The notes: a model not told the origin generated them from the letters alone. A DNA stretch of 64,000 nucleotides from Blastomyces gilchristii SLH14081 (GCF_000003855.2 NW_003101680.1:3229753-3293752); one strand, 5' to 3'. Shown: positions 37,825-50,753, counted from the stretch's first letter. Numbers and translations are program-made.

Positions 37825-37884
37825 TTGGAATCTGTGGAGTGTAACGGAATAGTCTATATGATTGATCGGGCGCAGCCCGCCACA

Positions 37885-38053
37885 AGCTCTTTGCAACTGC
37901 TTCTCAGTGTAATTAGAAGATTTAGATATGATTATAATTAATGATGATTATTTGAAGATGAAGAATAAAGATATTGAAAATATTTTCTGTATGATGTGGT
38001 TTTTCATACACTGTGGCACACTCACTACAGAGAGTGAGTAAGCATGGCACGGT
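37885..38053. mobile_element. Right end of a TIR DNA transposon, cut by Gypsy-4b
   Basis: It matches 52490-52648, the right end of the complete TIR element, up to the GGCACGGT tip followed by TA (38054-38055). The left remainder would lie beyond the nested block, outside the window. It marks the edge between the AT-rich nest and normal-GC DNA. Confidence 0.83.
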
Positions 38054-38055
38054 TA

Positions 38056-39011
38056 GTAGCTTTTTGCATTCATATGAATCTGTAGAATAGTTGAAGGTTG
38101 TATTGATAGATCTATCTACAAGAACATAATATAGTGGTGGGTCACGTGATCTAGTGGGATCGCTAACCGCAACGGCCGTAACGGCCAACAGAATCCAGTG
38201 TAGGAGTAACTAACTAATATGCTTCAACTCCTCCGTATGTCAACAAATATCTTTTCCTGGTCATGTTTGTACCCAGAACACACAGCGTACAACTAATAAT
38301 AGCGAATACCCACACACTACGGAGTAACTACACTATCCATGCCCTAGCCCGTAAACAAGCTCGCCCCTGGTAGCCGCAGCCCAGCCAACCGCCGTCCATA
38401 AATACGGATAGCTCGACTTAACTCCTCCTGGACCTTGCCTGCTCTCACTCAGGGCGCGTAATATTACCAGGCACAGCCGACGCCAACCTAACCTTGATTG
38501 AACTCCTGAACCCGGGCTGGAGGGCAAGCGCAAGCGCAAGGGCAATTCAGGGAGTGGATGTAACCTCGCGCAGAGAAAAACATGGACTGCGCAAATAACA
38601 AGATCTGATTCCTTGTTGGACTTCTTCCTGCAAAGTAAAGACGTCTTTCTTCCCCTTCCCTACATCACGCTTCGGCTCTTTTTTTGGTGGGTAGGATTTC
38701 TCTATTTCTGAACTACTCTGGCCTAATTATCCACACCCCACCCCGTCCACTTTTTCACCAATTGACTGCGTATCTGGGGAGGAACGAGAGAGAGAAGGGA
38801 GCAAAAAAGGCACAATGCGCTGGTTGCAGGGCACTCTCATCTGCGCCCTTACCACTGCGCTGGGGGGAAGTAGAGTGGGTGCAAGTGCGCTGTTGAAGAC
38901 GAGACAGGGGAATCATGGTTCGTTTGTTAACGCCCCGTGTGTCACCCCTCTCCAATTTATAGAGGAGAGGGTTGCATTCTGAAGGGAAGACAAAAAGAAA
39001 CTTATACCAAC
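38056..39011. other. Intergenic, normal GC
   Basis: No supportable gene. Short frames on both strands look random. A palindromic TCACGTGA lies at 38142-38149. The last 100 bases are presumably promoter or leader, or an upstream exon, of the gene at 39012. Confidence 0.5.
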
Positions 39012-39984
39012 ATGTCTTTGCACATAGTCACCGCTCGTGCGCCACAGGATGCCGATTCAGATAAGAACGGCGTATATCCTCCCGAATGCCACGTACAGCG
39101 CGAATCGAAGTATCCCTTCTGCCTGCCGAAGAATAAAACTGAAGTGTTTACGGGGGATATATACTATGGTACGCAAAAAACAAACACTCTCCCAGATGGT
39201 GTGACATTTTCAAAGCGCAAAGAGCTGCTCTACCTCTTCGCGACAGCGGACAAGATCATTCATTGCTTACCACTATAATGCGTATGAAACAGTGACCTGG
39301 GACTCAGACGCATTCCCCCCAAACTCCACGATCACCGTGGGGCTCAACTATGCCAACTCCAGCGAAAAGGCAGGCGTCTCCGCCTACACATCTGACCGGC
39401 GAGAAAACAGCTACGGCTTCGTCACGATCCAAATGGACAAAGTCTGGTTGCAGGGCGAATCGCGCAATAACCTAACCGTGTACATCGTCGAGTACAACCC
39501 AGGCTCAAACGAGCGGGCCAAGACGGTTGCAGGGCCCATGATTTCCCTCATGAATAAACCTGGCAAGCACCATCCGCCTCCCCCACCCACCCCAGTGCCC
39601 GATAAGGCGGGCCTCACGATCGGATTGCCGGTCGCGCTCGGGGTGTTTTTCCTTATCTTGCTTGGGCTGTGTTTTGGCATGAGGAAGAGCAGGCGTATTG
39701 GGCTAGGGAATATTATGGGGTCTAGGGGTAAAGGGTATGGAGGTGGGAAATCCAGGATTGAAAGGCTAGGTGGTGGTGGTGGTGAACGAGGGAGACGACG
39801 TGATCGCGATACTGCTGCTGCTGCTGCGACTGTCAGGCTGGCTGAATTGAATGATGGAGAGCAATACATGGATGACCCACGAGGCGGTAGGATTAGGAGT
39901 GATGCGGAAATATTCAATGAGTCGGAAAGGGCCAGAGGGAATGTATTCAGGGATGAGCTGTCACGGATGAAGAGCTGGAGGTGA
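39012..39984 (+). CDS. Single-pass membrane protein, fungal family of unknown function
   Basis: Two exons, 39012-39168 and 39293-39984, joined at GDIYY-V-TWDSDAFPPN across an intron with GT...AACAG ends, give 282 residues. An extracellular-type N-terminal half (about residues 20-150, with NST and NNLT glycosylation sites) is followed by a Pro-rich linker (HHPPPPPTPVP), one membrane segment (about residues 163-185, Leu/Gly/Phe-rich), and a basic Gly/Arg-rich cytoplasmic tail with Ala and Asp/Glu patches. The family resembles conserved surface proteins of filamentous ascomycetes, but I cannot name it. No signal peptide is visible at this ATG, so an upstream first exon (for example from an ATG at 38914) is likely. 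Confidence 0.72.
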
Positions 39985-41077
39985 AATGTTTAACTTTGCC
40001 CGGCTGTTGATCCTCTGATGAAGGATGGTGGAGTCGAAACACTCTCTTCTCTTGCAGAGGAACAAATATCCTCCGGAAATTTTATGGTATGGTTGGACAT
40101 GAATAGCTTTCCTACGTATAGATATTGACTGCCACAGAGCCAGTCCGTTGGTTGATCTGCTTCTTCTCATTCTGGTAGGGTTTTCCGTGACATTTTATTA
40201 ACGAGCGCGGGGGCATGGCATTGCATTTTCATATGTATATTAATGATAGGAATAGACGTATGTTATTATATATGCTTTCTCTTTCACATGGGAATCATCT
40301 CAATTGCTTAGTTGTTATATTTCTATCCTGTTATCTTCCCATGAAGTTCTTCGTTGCCGGGTGAAGAGAAATTTGTGGCGTGCTTCGAATGCGATGCGAT
40401 AAGCCGCGGAAACAAGGGATTGTCAACGCTAAAGAAAAAAATTTTAAATTTTTAAAAAACTTTGTTCTTCACAAGCCAGGTATTATTTGAATGCCTGAAT
40501 GCCACAGCGGCGAAAAGGAAGTTCAATTTTCTCTCATTCATCTATCTATGTATCTATTCCTGGTACAGTACATTAATTAAAGGAAGAAATAGTTATAGAA
40601 ACCAGAGACTGCTTACCCTGATCGGCGGGCTGGTGGAAGGTATTGTGTTTGGTATTGTCTGGTAAACATTGCTTATGAATTACCGTAATAAACCGCTGTG
40701 AGTGGCCAAAGATGCGCACATCGAAGAAGTTTCCCACAGTTTTGCCGCCGTAATTACCGTATTTTGTCTTTTTTCTTCTATTTTTTCCTTGGTGATTCAC
40801 AGGTTAAACTAATAACTACGAGTCAGACCGCGGTTGCTGTGCGTGTAACTACCCCAGAACTTTCCCTCATCCTCTTCTTCTCATCCTCAACAACCTCATC
40901 AACTCTCTATATTCTCCTTTTTACTTCTTATCTTAGACTTCTCCCTTTAGAATCCTTACACCCTTCGAGTCTATCCGGATACTGCTGTTGATCAGCCTTA
41001 CCGCACACCGCACCTGTCTCCTTCGCCCATCCTCACCACTCCCCGCCAACACTCTTTACACCCCGCACAACGACAAA
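39985..41077. other. Intergenic: 3' region and promoter/leader of homocitrate synthase
   Basis: No gene seen. The last 220 bases before the ATG at 41078 are pyrimidine-rich (CTTCTTCTCATCCTC near 40875), as in many fungal leaders. Small frames within 40462-40991 lack any protein character. Confidence 0.5.
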
Positions 41078-42886
<1,809 letters not shown>

Positions 42887-45800
42887 AAGCTAGAGATGAT
42901 TTACCCAGTGGGGGGGGAGGTAAGGAGGGGGGAATTTATTTCCGAAAGAAACAAGAAAACAAAAATAAAAATAAAAACCATCAATCAAAATTAAGATCGG
43001 ATCATTCGACGAAATCGCTAAAGCAGGCAGATAGACAGAGATTTGGGAAGGGAAAAGATATTTTCTGTTTGGCTATGGTTTTGATACATCTCTTGATCAG
43101 TTCCATTTTCTATTTTGATACCTTCATTTTATCCTTTGACCTTATCATTTTTCTTTTCCTTTGCTTTCTCTTTTTCATCCTTTCATTTGCTCTTTTGAAA
43201 TACATGAATAAAGAAACAGGTTAGAAGACAACAGAGAAGTTCAAAAAGGCGGAAAAGATTCGCAGGCGCGCACACACGCACAAGCATCATTACATCCACT
43301 TTTCTTCAAAAGCCGTCTTCCCTTTTTCTTCTTCTTTTTTTTTTCTTTTTTTTTTCGCCTTTGAGAAAAGGAGAGCTTGGGTTCTATTCTTCTTGCACCT
43401 ATTCCTCCCATCTCCCATTTCATTTCTCTCCTAGTCTTTCAGCTTCTTAATACATGTATCTCATCTCTGCTGTCCTTTTCCCACAGCTATTTCATTTTAA
43501 AATTGTTTTAAAATTGTTGTTCTAGCTTTTATTTCTTTTTGTCTTGTCTCTCTCTCTCTCTCTTTCCATCCATTTCCGCCTTGAACATCAATCATCATCA
43601 CCAGAGAAAAAGGAAGGAAAAAGAAAGAAAGAAAAATATATATATATATATATATATATCTATATATATAACATTGTGTCCCTCCAAATTTCAAATCCTC
43701 AATTCAATTAATTAAACCTTAGGAATCCTCGTCTTCTTACTCTGTTCGTACCCCGTAGAACGTCAACAACAACAAGAGGACGAACGAAGAAAAGAATGAG
43801 AACGAGAATGAGTTGAGGTGGTTTATTAACACAACAACCAAATCTCCGCGCGTGGTCATAGCCCGACCCAGCGCGTGTTCTTAACAACAAGAGCAGCAAA
43901 GACCGACCTCGGCCTGCCAAGCCCAGTCGCCCAAAGAGGTCTAGCGGGATGGGCCATCCATAACAGCGTAAGTACTCCGTACAGTACGCAACAGTAAGCT
44001 CGAGCCACCCACCCTTCATACATACCATAGCCTTGGGCCCCAAGCAAGGCCTCGTCCTCTACTCCGTACCAGTTACAGGATTACAGCGGAGTTATGGAGT
44101 TATGGAGTTGTGTGTGGGTGTGTCCTGTGCTGTGGTGTGTGCTGTGTGCTGTGCAGTGTGCAGTAGTAGTAGTAAGTAGTAACTAGTAGTTAGTAGCGCG
44201 GTTGCACCGGCGCCGGCTGACGTCACTTTTGCCCACTGTGGCTGGACCGCGGTCGCTTGGATAAAAAAGGAATAATTTTAGTAAGTTAATGGAGGCCATG
44301 GATGGGCTCTGGCTGGGCTAGTTCGGGGGGACTAAGTTGGGTTCCTGCACGGTGACGGAATTGATCCACACACATCCACCTCCACTGAACTAGGTTTTGG
44401 ATGTTTTAGATGTTTGGGAATTATATCTCGGAATGAATGAGGCTTTTTCGTGGGCATTGGAAAAGAAAAAAAAAAAAAAAAGAAGGGGGGTGGGTGTGGG
44501 TTGAAGAAGAGATATATATATATATATTTACCGATCTCGGGATAAGAATTGTTTGCTTTTCTTCACGTTCCTCTTTATTTTCCCGGGCAGTCTCTCACTC
44601 TCCCCTCTCTCCTCTCCTCTTGCTACAAGCGCTAGATGGATGCGACACAAAAAAGAAAACCAGCAAAGTGTGTGAATAGTAGCGGTGATAGTGGTGTTGG
44701 TGGTGGTGGTGGGGGAGTGGTATATCTCCTCTATCCCATTTGTCACCATTTCCCATAACTTCTTTCAATATTATTCCCCCCCCCAATTCATAAGCCAACC
44801 AGCCAGTAAGCCAGAGCAGGCCTGGACTCATCGAACCAACCACCAGGAACTATTTATTATCTATTATTATTATTATTGGGGAAGAAAACACTCTACTCTA
44901 CCTAGCCGGAAGGGATATATACATCACCCCCTGCCGGGCCGGGTTCCTGATGGGATGACCGTCTCCATCCCACCTATCCCATCCCACACACCAGTTGGCA
45001 AATCACAAATCACACAATTGAATTTTACCTAGGTAGGGTAGGTAGGGGCCGGGGGGGGGAGGGGAATGGCAAGGAAGAGGGAGAGAAGAGAGGAAGAGGA
45101 TGCGGTGAGAGATATGATGAAATGCACCAATGCCATTCCCCTCACCCCTCCATGAAAAAAAAAAAAAGTAGAATAAAAACAATAATAGAAATGAAAAATA
45201 TGAAGAGAGCTAGAGAAATGCAACCCAACTCATACAGAAACATTTTTTCCTCTCTCATTTTTTCTTTCCTCTCTCAGTTTTTCTTTCCCCTCCCAATTAT
45301 GATTGAATAATGATTCAAACATCAACTGGGATGGTGGAATTTTACAGAATGATGGAGAAATGAAGAGAGCCGCCTCACCTCACAGCAATGCGTTTCGTAT
45401 TATTTATTCTCTTATTACAGGTCTAGGGCGGCGGTGATGAATGAGTCTGTCCGGGCCTTGACTAAGGCTGGGCTGGTTTTCTATTTCCGCCGTTTTTTTT
45501 TTTTTTTTTCTGTTTTCCCTTGTGAAGGCAGTAATGATGATATTTTATCAAAAGTATAAATCTTTGAAAGTTGTGTGTCAGCTTACATGCATCTTCTCAA
45601 TAATAATGTTCTTAGAAAGTTCATAGTAATGCAAACTTCTCTGTGAAGATAGTTTGAAATAAGAGAAGACCAACAGGTAGAATGTTCTTTAAAACTTGCT
45701 CATGAAGAGAAAGGAATAAGACAAAAGAAAAAGACTTTCCTCTTCAAAAATAAAAATAAATATGGAGAAAGGTTTTGTGGGGTGTTTGATAGGAATTACT

Positions 45801-45935
45801 TTGTTATTATTATACTAAAGCAAGATGTCCACCCTCCGTACCGTACCGTACCATAACTACGTGATAAATACGAGACGAGAACTGGCGGCGGCGGCCATGT
45901 CATCGTTGAGAATAATTTGCGGAGCGAAGCGAAGC
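42887..45935. other. Intergenic with low-complexity tracts
   Basis: No supportable gene in about 3 kb. It holds a T-rich stretch (43331-43357), an AT dinucleotide run (about 43636-43659), a GT-rich stretch (44102-44160), TAG-type repeats (44160-44200), an A run (44465-44481) and a T run (45494-45510). The frames here are shadows of these tracts. Confidence 0.5.
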
Positions 45936-46020
45936 TAGACTGGCCAGTGGGACCATGAATTTCATGTTTGGTCTCATTTGGTCTGATCTCATACATTTCT
46001 TGATGTGAGTCTCACCAGGA
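45936..46020. mobile_element. Left end of a hAT-like element (MITE family)
   Basis: About 85 bases matching the left end of the 506-bp MITE at 36037, starting TAGACTGGCC and including the CTCATACATTTCTTG segment. Similarity stops at about 46020, exactly where a pogo-type transposase relic begins. No right end or TSD was found. Confidence 0.75.
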
Positions 46021-46723
46021 CCTACTACCAGCTTCCTGGGTGTTCTGACCTTTGAGAATGATGTACAGAGGAAGAGCCCAGCCTGACGCGTTGACTGACT
46101 CAATATGTAGTAGCTTTGCTCGTCCATAGTGCTCCGCACTAGTAATAATCTTTGTCATTGCACAGAGCCCCATTGCAAATCCAGTCTCATCAAAGTTGTA
46201 GATATCTTCAAGAGTAATCTCATATTGAGTAAGAGTATCCTCCAAAGTCTTAAACCACTCCCAAATAACTCTAATATCTTCTTCACATTTCGCCCGCTCG
46301 TGATTGTAACATCTTGAATAACAGCATTGAAGCTCTGTACAGCACTTTATTAGGTTTGAGACCCAGTTCTTGCCAACTGGTGGAGGAGAGATTGCCGGTG
46401 ATCGCGTAGAGAGAAGATGATTAGCCATATTCTCAACAAAAGCCGGCTGGGGGCAGTAATCCTCATTTATCTAGATTTAGGACCCATTGAACTAGCATAT
46501 CCTCTTCAGTCTGAGTCAATTTTTGTGTGAATTTGCACGTAAATTCACCCGTGCAGGTCGACCATTGCGTCGATAGGATAAAGTAGAATATGACACATTA
46601 TATAGACATGCAGCTTCCGCGAATTGTCATAATTTCTCGATTTTTAAGAGCATTAATTGCAGGCTCTATTCTTCCCTCTCTCTCTAGAGAATTTCTCTTA
46701 TTTTTCTTGCGAATTGGTGGCAT
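46021..46723 (-). pseudogene. Pogo/Fot1-type transposase relic
   Basis: Minus strand, start codon at 46723-46721 (MPPIRKKNKRNSLE), then an N-terminal helix-turn-helix region with at least one frameshift. A long open piece (46428-46012) shows VGKNWVSN, EDIYNFDETGFAMGL (first catalytic Asp of the DDE domain) and NASGWALPLYIILKG. The rest of the catalytic domain is deleted and no TIRs are visible. Unlike the big nest, it has normal GC, so it decayed without RIP. Confidence 0.82.
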
Positions 46724-46867
46724 AATTACGCGTTGAATGGTGGGCGTTCGTTAATGAGCTGGTAGAGGATTTTGGTGTTGCGCTCGCTACGTTATTAACT
46801 AACGGTTTCTTGCTGAGTCATCAGCATCAGGACGACAAAATGGAAATCAAACCAACTGTCAATCATC

Positions 46868-47641
46868 ATGGAACAAATCACATATGGTGCAAGCAGCGGT
46901 ATCTTTAAGATCGAAAAACCTACTATTCTCAAGTGCCCTTTCCCCGGCTTTGAAGATGACCTGCGCTGTGAACAACGAGCCTATGAGCTGCTGGGTCGAC
47001 ATCCACGGATAGCCCACTACTACGGTCGCTTTAACAACGTCGGGTGCGAGCTGGAATACTACCGGAACGGCTGCATCGACAAGATAATGACAACAATGCA
47101 CGGAGAACTACCATATCTCAAATGGGCGGAACAGATCGCTGAAGCGCTGGTCTTCATGCACAGCAAGGGCATCATCCACTGTGACCTGCGAACACCTAAT
47201 ATCCTTGTTACCGATACCTTCGACATCGTCCTTGCCGACTTTGCCTCGTGCTGTATAGATGGGGTGAAGGTGTCTACAGTGACAAATACAGCTAGATACC
47301 GCCCGCCCAGCTGGGAGAATTATAAAGAATATAAAGTTTCCCTTCAGAATGACTTCTTTGTGTTTGGCAGTGTGGTTTATTTTTTGATTACATATGAAGC
47401 ACCCTATAAAGATTTAGAAGATCATGAAGCTATTAAGCTTTATACGGTGGGGAAATTTCCCGATGTTTCTAGGTGGCCATTAGGTACTGTGATGAATAAG
47501 TGTTGGCGCGGAGAATACTCTACTACTTCACACCTGTTGAAAGACATCCATCAGTGCACCTCCTTGCCTCTTCATTTGAAATGGTGGTTTGCTGACATGT
47601 TCTTCTCCTATAGGTCGTGTGAGATAAGAATCACGTTCTGA
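46868..47641 (+). CDS. Small protein-kinase-like protein
   Basis: One exon, 257 residues, almost only a kinase fold. The probable ATP-site Lys is K22 (ILKCP). The catalytic loop HCDLRTPNIL has D106 and N111, the Mg site reads ADFAS with D124 (DFA in place of DFG), ARYRPP (142-147) is the P+1 region, and NDFFVFGSVVYFLIT (161-175) is the helix-F block. CWRGEY with a following LLKDI resembles the kinase C-terminal end. No glycine-rich loop is evident and the N-lobe is short. Such single-domain kinases are expanded in some Onygenales and often species-specific; the substrate is unknown. The next gene-like feature is decayed, so this may be a recent or decaying locus. Confidence 0.78.
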   Translation: MEQITYGASSGIFKIEKPTILKCPFPGFEDDLRCEQRAYELLGRHPRIAHYYGRFNNVGCELEYYRNGCIDKIMTTMHGELPYLKWAEQIAEALVFMHSKGIIHCDLRTPNILVTDTFDIVLADFASCCIDGVKVSTVTNTARYRPPSWENYKEYKVSLQNDFFVFGSVVYFLITYEAPYKDLEDHEAIKLYTVGKFPDVSRWPLGTVMNKCWRGEYSTTSHLLKDIHQCTSLPLHLKWWFADMFFSYRSCEIRITF

Positions 47642-48448
47642 GCTCATATTTTCAAGCTGTATCTGTTTCATTATTCAAAGCTTCACTGGTGGCACACGCT
47701 TCCGCGATCTTTGCCCTTTTGAAGATAGCCCGCAGCTCATAAATTTCGGCGACTGGCTGCTGTGGCGCCGGCTCAGCTATCACCTCTATCCATCTTTCCC
47801 GGCCGTGCTTATGGTGAACTACAGAATGAAACAACGCAAGAGTGCGCTGAAATCCGAACAATGGCTGGTCTTTCACTAGGTGAATTTCAAGAGAACCACC
47901 TTCCAAACCAATGGAGCCATCAGGAATCACAAAGCAAAAGGTCGGAGCGACTTACACTAGTTGGCATAGTCGAACCGTTACAAACAAAAGGACCGAGGAT
48001 ATCACGGAGGCATTTAGTCGCAACGAATGGGCATATCTCACGAAACCTCTACTATGACTTGTGCGACTCCTTAGGACGACAAGTCTTAATCAAATGAGGG
48101 AGACGCGTATAGCTGAACCCGCCGCTGTCACGATGGCATTTGCAGCCCCAGAGGGCGTGACATAATGTTAATCCATATACATGAAAGGGATATCATGATC
48201 AACCATAAGGTGGCTTCTCCTAGCGGCTCATTAAGGGCCCTTGGTAGGCAGGTGAGGGGAGCCTTGCTTGATAGTGTCCTCATCTTTCTCCTCAGGGGGG
48301 CACCGTATATCACCGGAGAAACCGAGCTACTAGCCCATGGCACTGCGATGCCTTCTCCTCTTCTACTGTGCGCAACCACAACCCGAACGATACCTACCCC
48401 TCTTGTCTCCTCACCATGATTCGCCTTGCGACAGCTGTGGAGAGGATG
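47642..48448. other. Intergenic, nothing recognised
   Basis: Frames at 47652-47930 (minus) and 47762-48097 (plus) lack family motifs and introns that would support them. No repeats noticed. Confidence 0.4.
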
Positions 48449-48868
48449 CTAGTACTGCATGAGTTCTATTTTCAGATTTCGTCTCCGGACTTCGTTCGCT
48501 GCTGCGCCGTGCTTCAATACCTGTAGAGTGCAGTTTAACAGCACATTACCAAACACCCAAAACACAACAAGTTGCCGGGCTATATTCATACTAGCACTAT
48601 AGCCAAAGCATTTCCTATCTAATAACTCTTGATATAGCCAGTGATATCTCGACAACATAATGCACAGGTCTGCATCAGGAGGGATGCATCCTGGGCAAAA
48701 CCTATATCCGCACAGGAGGGTTTTCCACTCTGAAGGGATGGTATAACATATTGGACATTGACAGCGATGTGCTGGAGAGCAGCCCGAGACAAACACCCTG
48801 CGACTGCCCCCAATCCCTTGGTATAAATAGAGGGCCCCCTCCCCCTCCAGGACCGTCTTCCTTTTCAC
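48449..48868 (-). pseudogene. RING-finger fragment, decayed
   Basis: A minus frame of 139 codons contains RCQCPICYTIPSEW and LLCGYRFCPGCI, a RING-HC pattern in which the metal-binding His of CGH is Tyr, as a single C-to-T change would give. The last Cys pair is not clear. The region after it has no recognised domain. A 22-bp stretch encoding RCQCPI is repeated in the opposite orientation at about 49303-49324. Alternatively a divergent RING protein, but I favour a relic. Confidence 0.5.
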
Positions 48869-49105
48869 TTCTAAACATAACCCAAGCGCCCCCGGTCCTG
48901 GTTAGCAGCCGGGGCAGTATCCCGCATCCTGATATGCAATCCAGTGACCTCTTCTTCGGTCGTTGGGTATAGCTTCCCAGAGTATGAGGCTCTGTTCGAT
49001 GACCTAGCGCTCCCTGATCCACGACATCACGGCCACTGAAGAAATGCAAAATACCCAACTTGAAACAGCCCTGGGAAGATTTTTCTCCCAGCCGGGCCTT
49101 GTTAT

Positions 49106-49330
49106 GTGCTGGTATTGGCTGGTATTGGGATAGGCGAAATTCACACAGTATTTGAAGCAGGGTCCGCGAAGGTCAGGGCGCTGGAAGGAGAAGTGCGGCA
49201 CCTGAAGGAGCGGAACACCGAGCTAGAAACCAAGCACCGTGCAGAACTGAGCAGGAGAAAAGAGGAGATTCTCAGACTTGAGGCTGAGGTCATCTAGCTG
49301 GAATATCGCTGTCAATGTCCAATATGGGAG
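49106..49330 (+). pseudogene. Coiled-coil plus start of RING, fragment
   Basis: A plus frame of 63 codons (49106-49297) with a heptad-like charged segment (VRALEGEVRHLKERNTELE), a stop, then the same 22 bases that encode the start of the RING in the inverted fragment at 48449-48868. Coiled coil followed by RING is a normal order for a small ubiquitin ligase, so the two fragments may derive from one gene broken by an inversion. Confidence 0.45.
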
Positions 49331-50671
49331 ATTATCATGCAATTGCTGTAAAAGTGCTATGGTTAGAAGTGGCCCGTTGACTGTCATAAAGACAACAACA
49401 ATTGTCATAAAACAAGAGCTGTTTCTTGACAAAAACAGTCTATTTGAGCTCCATCCTCACAAAGATTGTCATAAAACGATTGTTAAGACTCAGAATATGG
49501 CTGTTCGATGAAATCTTGTTGTATGATGTGATGTGTACAATGATCGGAATGATCAACTAAAAGAGTGTAGATTGTATTGTATATTGTCTATGAAGTCTAG
49601 GGCTCGAGAAGAGCCTGAATACAAAGAAGGGGGAGATGAAATCTCTACGAGACGATAAACCTAATGTAGACCGGATAAACTAAGCACGCCAATAATGGTC
49701 TTCAACTAGGGAATGCAAATGAATGAGCCAGGCCTGACGGACTGTGCTGTCGGGCAGTCTCAACACCTGTATTTCCTCCTGTATAATCAAACACTTGGCC
49801 TGTATTTAACATCATGCAAGGACTCATCATAAGCTCTGCTTGCATATGAGTATAATGGAAGAATAAATAGTAATAATAATAATAATGCATAGTAGCAACA
49901 AAACATGTTGAACATGTAATCGCACTCTTTTGTGTGCCAGGAAGATCAATCAACTCTTTTCAGCTTCTGAGATTTGACTCAAAATAATGAGCTACAAAGT
50001 TGCCAAGTCCTTGCATTGTAATTAGAATGATGAACTAAGCACACAGAAATCAAATGGCTCTCTTCCTCTTCACTCTTGCCTTCACTCTGCCTTCACCTGG
50101 CTTCACCTTTCTTTCCCAACCTCTCCAATTCAGGGGGGTAGGTGGGGATTTAAAGCAGCCTGCCTTCAGGGCGAATCCGGACCTAGTTGTAAACAGGAAT
50201 ATCATCGAGTCCAAATCTTTTGATGGCTTTTAGAGGTAGCTGGATATATCTGCTGTAAGAAGGCATACTATACTGTGCATCTGCATTATTGATCTTGCAG
50301 CACTTAGAGAGCTGTTATTTTATAAATGAAGCCTTTTTTTTTTGATCCCTTCTAACTTTTTCTATATTTGCTTCGCTCTCTTTTTCCCTCATAAGACGCA
50401 ATATCAATGTTTGAAGAAACCTGACTTACTCACCCTCTTTTCTCCATTGAAGAGAGAGAGTCAGCGCAAGTAACTTAGTTATTCTTTCTTCATTCTCATA
50501 CATAGTTACCTCATCAATTTCTGCTAATCTTTTCTTTTTCTTTTTCTTTTCTTTTCTTTTTTTTTTTTTTTGATTCCTCTCTCCCTCATGTGTGGGTGTG
50601 CGTGTATATATATATATATATGTGTGAACCCTTGTTTGGGCAGGCAACACTGCTACTTGCCACTATCCCAC
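49331..50671. other. Intergenic
   Basis: No gene. GTCATAAA occurs three times in 49383-49478. A T run lies at about 50558-50571 and a TA run at 50606-50621, just before the TIR transposon. Confidence 0.45.
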
Positions 50672-50673
50672 TA

Positions 50674-50753
50674 ACCGTGCCATGCTTACTCACTCTCTGT
50701 AATGAGTGCGCCACAGCGTATGGAAAACCACACTGTAAAGAAAATATTTTGAA
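50674..50753 (+). repeat. Left TIR of the DNA transposon
   Basis: Pairs with 52569-52648 with only a handful of transition mismatches. Weaker similarity continues inward for another 30-40 bases. It keeps more GC than the interior. Confidence 0.85.

Larger units (their letters stand above)
36939..37884 (-). mobile_element. Gypsy-4b fragment: leader and 5' LTR
   Basis: Continuation of the 13279-13591 fragment after Gypsy-1. Outside the MITE it holds leader sequence and the LTR (37464-37884), matching 12904-13278 of Gypsy-4a. It ends at CCGCCACA (37877-37884), where DNA-transposon sequence begins. Confidence 0.8.

Noticed and set aside
1..37900. Dozens of short ORFs of 60-140 codons as host genes
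   Set aside because: They sit in mutated repeat copies, have no conserved starts or introns, and the informative ones are pieces of Gag, Pol or LINE proteins.
39411..39917. Minus-strand frame of 168 codons
   Set aside because: Antisense to exon 2 of the membrane protein gene; Pro/Ser/Leu-rich without motifs.
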